This document shows positions 5,925 to 8,428 of a stretch of 8,428 nt of DNA, one piece after another (within the stretch, counting starts at the first letter, position 1; the number at the start of each line of letters is the position of its first letter). Under the pieces are notes generated by a model. It was not told where the DNA came from and did not search any database. It saw nothing but the letters and a program-made list of their open reading frames with translations. Both the position numbers and the translations under genes were made by a program. The stretch comes from Clostridia bacterium. GTDB taxonomy: Bacteria > Aerophobota > Aerophobia > Aerophobales > AE-B3A. The stretch is taken from positions 1 through 8,428 of the forward strand of contig WJOQ01000320.1 in NCBI GenBank assembly GCA_009618505.1, written 5' to 3'.

Positions 5925-7016
5925 ATGAAAATAGGATTGATGGGTGCGTGGAACACTGATTCGGGCGCAGCAATGCATGCCGAATTAATAGGTAGAAGTT
6001 TTGTTGAAAAGGGCTACGAAATTGCTGTGTTCACTTTTTTTAAACATAGTTTCCATGGAACTGCTATTCTGGGTAAAGATGAGGATTATGTAACAAGATG
6101 CTTTACTGTTGCATCTGATAAAAAACCAGAACTGCTTACAACACCATTTCTTATAAATGATTACAAATTTTTTGTAGTGGAAGACCTGGGCATGCTCCCC
6201 CAAGACCATTTGGGTAAAATCTTTAACTGGATAAAAAAGAAAGCAAAAACCATAAATGTAATACACGACGGTAACCTGAAAGAAGACCCTTCCTTTTATC
6301 AATTCGACTGGGATGCTATAGTATGCTTTGATAAGCGGTATTATAATTTTTTGAAACTTGCCTATCCAGAGAAAATTATACACATAATTCCATATCCGTG
6401 TTTGCCCTGGCGTCCAGGTGATAGGGAGAAGAGTCGTAAAAAGCTGGGCTTACCCCTTGATAAAAAAATTATCCTGCTGTTTGGTCCTTCCTCGCAATAC
6501 GGAGTAGATAAGTACCATATTATAAAGGAACTTGGGGTTGATTACCCTATTCTCGTACTTGTGGTTACAAAACATTCAGGGTCATTGGCAAGATGGCACG
6601 AAATAGCCAATAGCAAATTTTATGACAGGAACAATAAACCAATCGAAGTTCGAGAGGAAGCTCCACAGATTGATAGGCTTTATGAGTATCTTTATGCAGC
6701 TGATCTGTTATTGTATAATAAACCGGATAATCCCGGAATTATAACCGTAGCAAGTACTGCTTTCCAGTGTCTTGGTTCAGGTTGCCCGTTTGTTGCATTG
6801 AAATCTACATTTGTTGAGAATCTTAGGAATGTAGTTTACCAATACAAAAATGATGACGAACTAAAATCATGCTTTCTTAGTGTTTTTGAAAGAGATACAC
6901 GATATGAAGAGATCATACATAAAGCAAGAGAGTTTGTTGAGGAGAACTCGGCAAAAAATATTGCAAGAAAATTTATTGGACTGTTTAAATTATTAAATCG
7001 GGAGGTAAAAATATGA
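5925..7016 (+). CDS. GT-B-fold glycosyltransferase-like protein
   Basis: 363 residues, predicted cytoplasmic or membrane-peripheral. The first half has a Rossmann-type opening (MKIGLMGAWNTDSGAAMHAELI, strand, Gly-rich turn, helix) as in acceptor domains of GT4-like enzymes, then VIHDGN at 112-117 and IIPYP at 154-158 before the domain linker. The second half opens with KKLGLPLDKKIILLFGPSSQYG (172-193), the usual start of the nucleotide-sugar domain, and continues to LYAADLLLYNKPDNPG (256-271) and FQCLGSGCPFVALKS (280-294), matching where GT4 enzymes carry the E-x7-E donor motif; here that acidic pair is absent (Lys266 and Asn269 nearby). Donor and acceptor are unknown; a mannosyl or related transfer is suggested by the coupled GH130 gene. 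GAGGTGG at 5914-5920 sets the start; the end overlaps the next gene as ATGA. Lower GC than the transporter genes suggests separate origin. Confidence 0.78.
   Translation: MKIGLMGAWNTDSGAAMHAELIGRSFVEKGYEIAVFTFFKHSFHGTAILGKDEDYVTRCFTVASDKKPELLTTPFLINDYKFFVVEDLGMLPQDHLGKIFNWIKKKAKTINVIHDGNLKEDPSFYQFDWDAIVCFDKRYYNFLKLAYPEKIIHIIPYPCLPWRPGDREKSRKKLGLPLDKKIILLFGPSSQYGVDKYHIIKELGVDYPILVLVVTKHSGSLARWHEIANSKFYDRNNKPIEVREEAPQIDRLYEYLYAADLLLYNKPDNPGIITVASTAFQCLGSGCPFVALKSTFVENLRNVVYQYKNDDELKSCFLSVFERDTRYEEIIHKAREFVEENSAKNIARKFIGLFKLLNREVKI
7001..7006 (+). promoter_or_regulatory. ribosome binding site inside the glycosyltransferase end
   Basis: GGAGGT lies 6 bases before the ATG at 7013, within the last codons of the glycosyltransferase gene. 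With the ATGA overlap (7013-7016) it indicates translational coupling of the two proteins. Confidence 0.88.
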
Positions 7017-7942
7017 AACTCAAACGATACGAAGGCAATCCAATAATTACTCCTATACCTGAGCACAAATGGGAGTCAAAGGTTGTTTTTAATTGTGCTG
7101 CAATTTATCTGGACGGTAAAGTCCATATTGTTTACAGGGCAAGAGACAAAGAATATATTTCACGCTTGGGATATGCTGTAAGTAGAGACGGATTCCACGT
7201 TGATGAACGACTGTCTGAACCAATCTATTTGCCACAGGGCGAGATTGAAAAATATGGTTGTGAGGACCCAAGAATCTCAAAAGTGGGCGAGAGACTTTAT
7301 ATGTCCTATACTGCGTATGGCGAAACACCAGGGATGGCGACAAAGGTCCGTCAAAGTATTCAGATAGCGATTACCTCTATAAGTGTTGAAGATTTCCTGA
7401 ATCGTCAATGGAACTGGACAAAACCACACTATCCTTTCCCTGGTGTAGATAACAAAGGTGCAGTTATCTTTCCAGAAAAGATTCAGAGCAAATATGTGAT
7501 GTACCACCGCATACCACCCCATATCTGGGTGGCGTATTCTGAAGATTTACTCAACTGGCATGATTCTAATATTGTTATAACACCCCAATATGAATGGGAA
7601 TATTACAAAATCGGTACAGGCGTCCCTCCTATAAAGACAGACTATGGCTGGCTTGTAATTTACCACATTGTAGATATAAACATGGTTTATCGACTTAGTT
7701 ACGTTATCACAGCAATTGATGACCCGACAAAGATAATATACAAGCATTTTGAGCCGATAATCGAACCCGAAAAAGAATTCGAAACTCAGGGTGATGTAGC
7801 AAATGTAGTATTCACCTGTGGTGCAGTCTTGATTGACGATACAGTTTTTGTGTACTACGGAGGTGCTGATACCGTAATATGCGTGGCAACAGCAAAACTC
7901 GAAGAATTCCTTGTTCCTCTAAAACTCTGGCGGTGCTCATAG
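7013..7942 (+). CDS. GH130-family beta-mannoside phosphorylase
   Basis: 309 residues, the usual length of compact GH130 enzymes, which split beta-mannosides with phosphate to mannose 1-phosphate in the cytoplasm. It keeps the consensus almost throughout: RYEGNPIITP (5-14), FNCAAIYLDGKVHIVYRA (26-43), YGCEDPR (81-87) with Asp85 the likely general acid, NKGAVIFPEKIQSKYVMYHR (147-166) with Lys148, His165 and Arg166 in positions expected to bind phosphate, GTGVPPI (201-207), and YYGGADTVICVATA (281-294). This favours a phosphorylase of the manno-oligosaccharide or beta-1,2-mannobiose type over a hydrolase, though linkage cannot be read. It differs strongly from the other GH130 gene here and is not a recent duplicate. 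Its start overlaps the glycosyltransferase stop, so the two products are probably made together. The transposase element copy 2 begins 55 bases after its stop. Confidence 0.93.
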   Translation: MKLKRYEGNPIITPIPEHKWESKVVFNCAAIYLDGKVHIVYRARDKEYISRLGYAVSRDGFHVDERLSEPIYLPQGEIEKYGCEDPRISKVGERLYMSYTAYGETPGMATKVRQSIQIAITSISVEDFLNRQWNWTKPHYPFPGVDNKGAVIFPEKIQSKYVMYHRIPPHIWVAYSEDLLNWHDSNIVITPQYEWEYYKIGTGVPPIKTDYGWLVIYHIVDINMVYRLSYVITAIDDPTKIIYKHFEPIIEPEKEFETQGDVANVVFTCGAVLIDDTVFVYYGGADTVICVATAKLEEFLVPLKLWRCS

Positions 7943-7997
7943 TTATGTCTCACTTATTACGCATCCAAGGGAAAAATTAATAAAAATACTAATAAAT

Positions 7998-8019
7998 AAA
8001 TAGGGACAGACACCTATTT
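7998..8019. repeat. left palindromic terminal arm, copy 2
   Basis: Identical to the 22-bp left arm of copy 1, with the same self-complementary 7-bp ends around GACAGACA. Confidence 0.92.
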
Positions 8020-8022
8020 TCA

Positions 8023-8051
8023 TTGACATCACCTCTGCGAAGACCTATAAT
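8023..8051 (+). promoter_or_regulatory. consensus sigma-70 promoter of transposase copy 2
   Basis: TTGACA (8023-8028), 17-base spacer, TATAAT (8046-8051), 6 bases before the ATG at 8058; same leaderless arrangement as copy 1. Confidence 0.8.
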
Positions 8052-8057
8052 CTATAT

Positions 8058-8428
8058 ATGCCAAGAATAGCACGAGTCGTTGCAGCGGGCTACCCGCACC
8101 ATATCACCCAAAGAGGGAATTATCGGCAAAAGATATTTGCTGATGATACCGACCGAGGAAAATATCTCTCCCTTCTAAAAGAGGAAAGTAAGCGCTATCA
8201 CTTAGACATATTAGCTTACTGTCTCATGTCCAATCATGTGCACTTTATGGCTCTTCCCCAAAGAGAAGATTCCATGGGGAAGGTATTTAAATATACTAAT
8301 ATGAAGTATTCCCAGTATTATAATAACAAAATGAGGATAAGCGGTCATCTATTCCAGGGCCGCTTCTTCTCCTGTGTCTTAGATGAGCGGCATATGATAA
8401 CCTGTGCCCGCTATATAGAAAGAAATCC
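8058..8428 (+). CDS. Y1 HUH transposase, second copy, 3'-truncated by window edge
   Basis: First 123 codons of a gene identical in DNA to the transposase at 4853, including the HUH motif (H60-V-H62) and the probable catalytic Tyr119. The frame is open to the window end. No coding difference from copy 1 is seen, so either copy could supply the protein. Confidence 0.94.
   Translation, partial: MPRIARVVAAGYPHHITQRGNYRQKIFADDTDRGKYLSLLKEESKRYHLDILAYCLMSNHVHFMALPQREDSMGKVFKYTNMKYSQYYNNKMRISGHLFQGRFFSCVLDERHMITCARYIERN

Larger units (their letters stand above)
7998..8428 (+). mobile_element. IS200-like/RAYT transposase element, copy 2, cut by window end
   Basis: Second copy of the element at 4793, same orientation, offset by exactly 3205 bases. 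All 431 visible bases, plus 3 flanking bases (AAT), are identical. Upstream of that the two flanks differ apart from general A/T richness, so only the element was copied, not the neighbouring genes. Whether it is complete at its 3' end is not visible. Confidence 0.88.

Noticed and set aside
5985..6383. 132-residue reverse-strand open frame
   Set aside because: Lies inside the glycosyltransferase gene; sequence is Phe/Ile/Tyr-rich antisense of Lys/Asn/Glu codons, not protein-like.
4790..7994. Tandem duplication of a 3.2-kb unit as the origin of the two transposase copies
   Set aside because: The genes upstream of the two copies (toroid-like versus GH130) are unrelated and identity stops 3 bases outside the arm, so only the element was copied.
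1..8428. CRISPR array, tRNA or rRNA genes
   Set aside because: No regularly spaced short repeats and no cloverleaf or rRNA-like stretch was seen; the only long repeats are the transposase copies.

Overview
The window looks like a chromosomal accessory region of an uncultured or little-studied bacterium. Genes sit on one strand, have AGGAGG-type ribosome binding sites, and are moderately AT-rich. No gene here fixes the phylum; the mixture of Opp-type ABC transporter, GH130 enzymes and a multicopy Y1 (IS200-like/RAYT) transposase suits several candidate or anaerobic phyla, and I would not go further than that.

Layout. Bases 1-1987 hold the end of an Opp/Dpp-type ABC importer locus: a 5'-truncated OppD-like ATPase, a complete OppF-like ATPase, and a small membrane-anchored protein of unknown function only 4 bases downstream. 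Bases 2042-4776 hold two carbohydrate genes: a divergent GH130 mannoside phosphorylase/hydrolase and a 538-residue cytoplasmic protein that looks like an alpha/alpha-toroid carbohydrate-active enzyme with a C-terminal beta domain, which I cannot assign to a known family. Bases 4793-5549 are a compact mobile element: a Y1 HUH transposase gene between perfect 22-bp inverted repeats, each of which is itself hairpin-forming, with a consensus sigma-70 promoter placed so close to the ATG that the mRNA should be leaderless. Bases 5552-5924 are very AT-rich, with what look like remnants of broken coding sequence. Bases 5925-7942 are a translationally coupled pair: a GT-B-like glycosyltransferase and a canonical GH130 phosphorylase, overlapping by ATGA. 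From 7998 to the window end a second copy of the transposase element begins; its visible 434 bases are identical to the first copy and in the same orientation.

How the genes may work together (inference). Opp-family importers in Thermotoga-like bacteria often carry oligosaccharides, including beta-mannosides, rather than peptides, and are encoded beside GH130 genes. The simplest reading is uptake of a mannose-containing oligosaccharide through the OppDF system, followed by cytoplasmic processing by the toroid protein and phosphorolysis by the GH130 enzymes to mannose 1-phosphate. The glycosyltransferase coupled to the second GH130 points instead to a made-and-recycled mannoside, so the second pair may be a separate, acquired module. 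The two direct transposase copies bracket exactly that module, giving a composite-transposon-like or recombination-deletable cassette.
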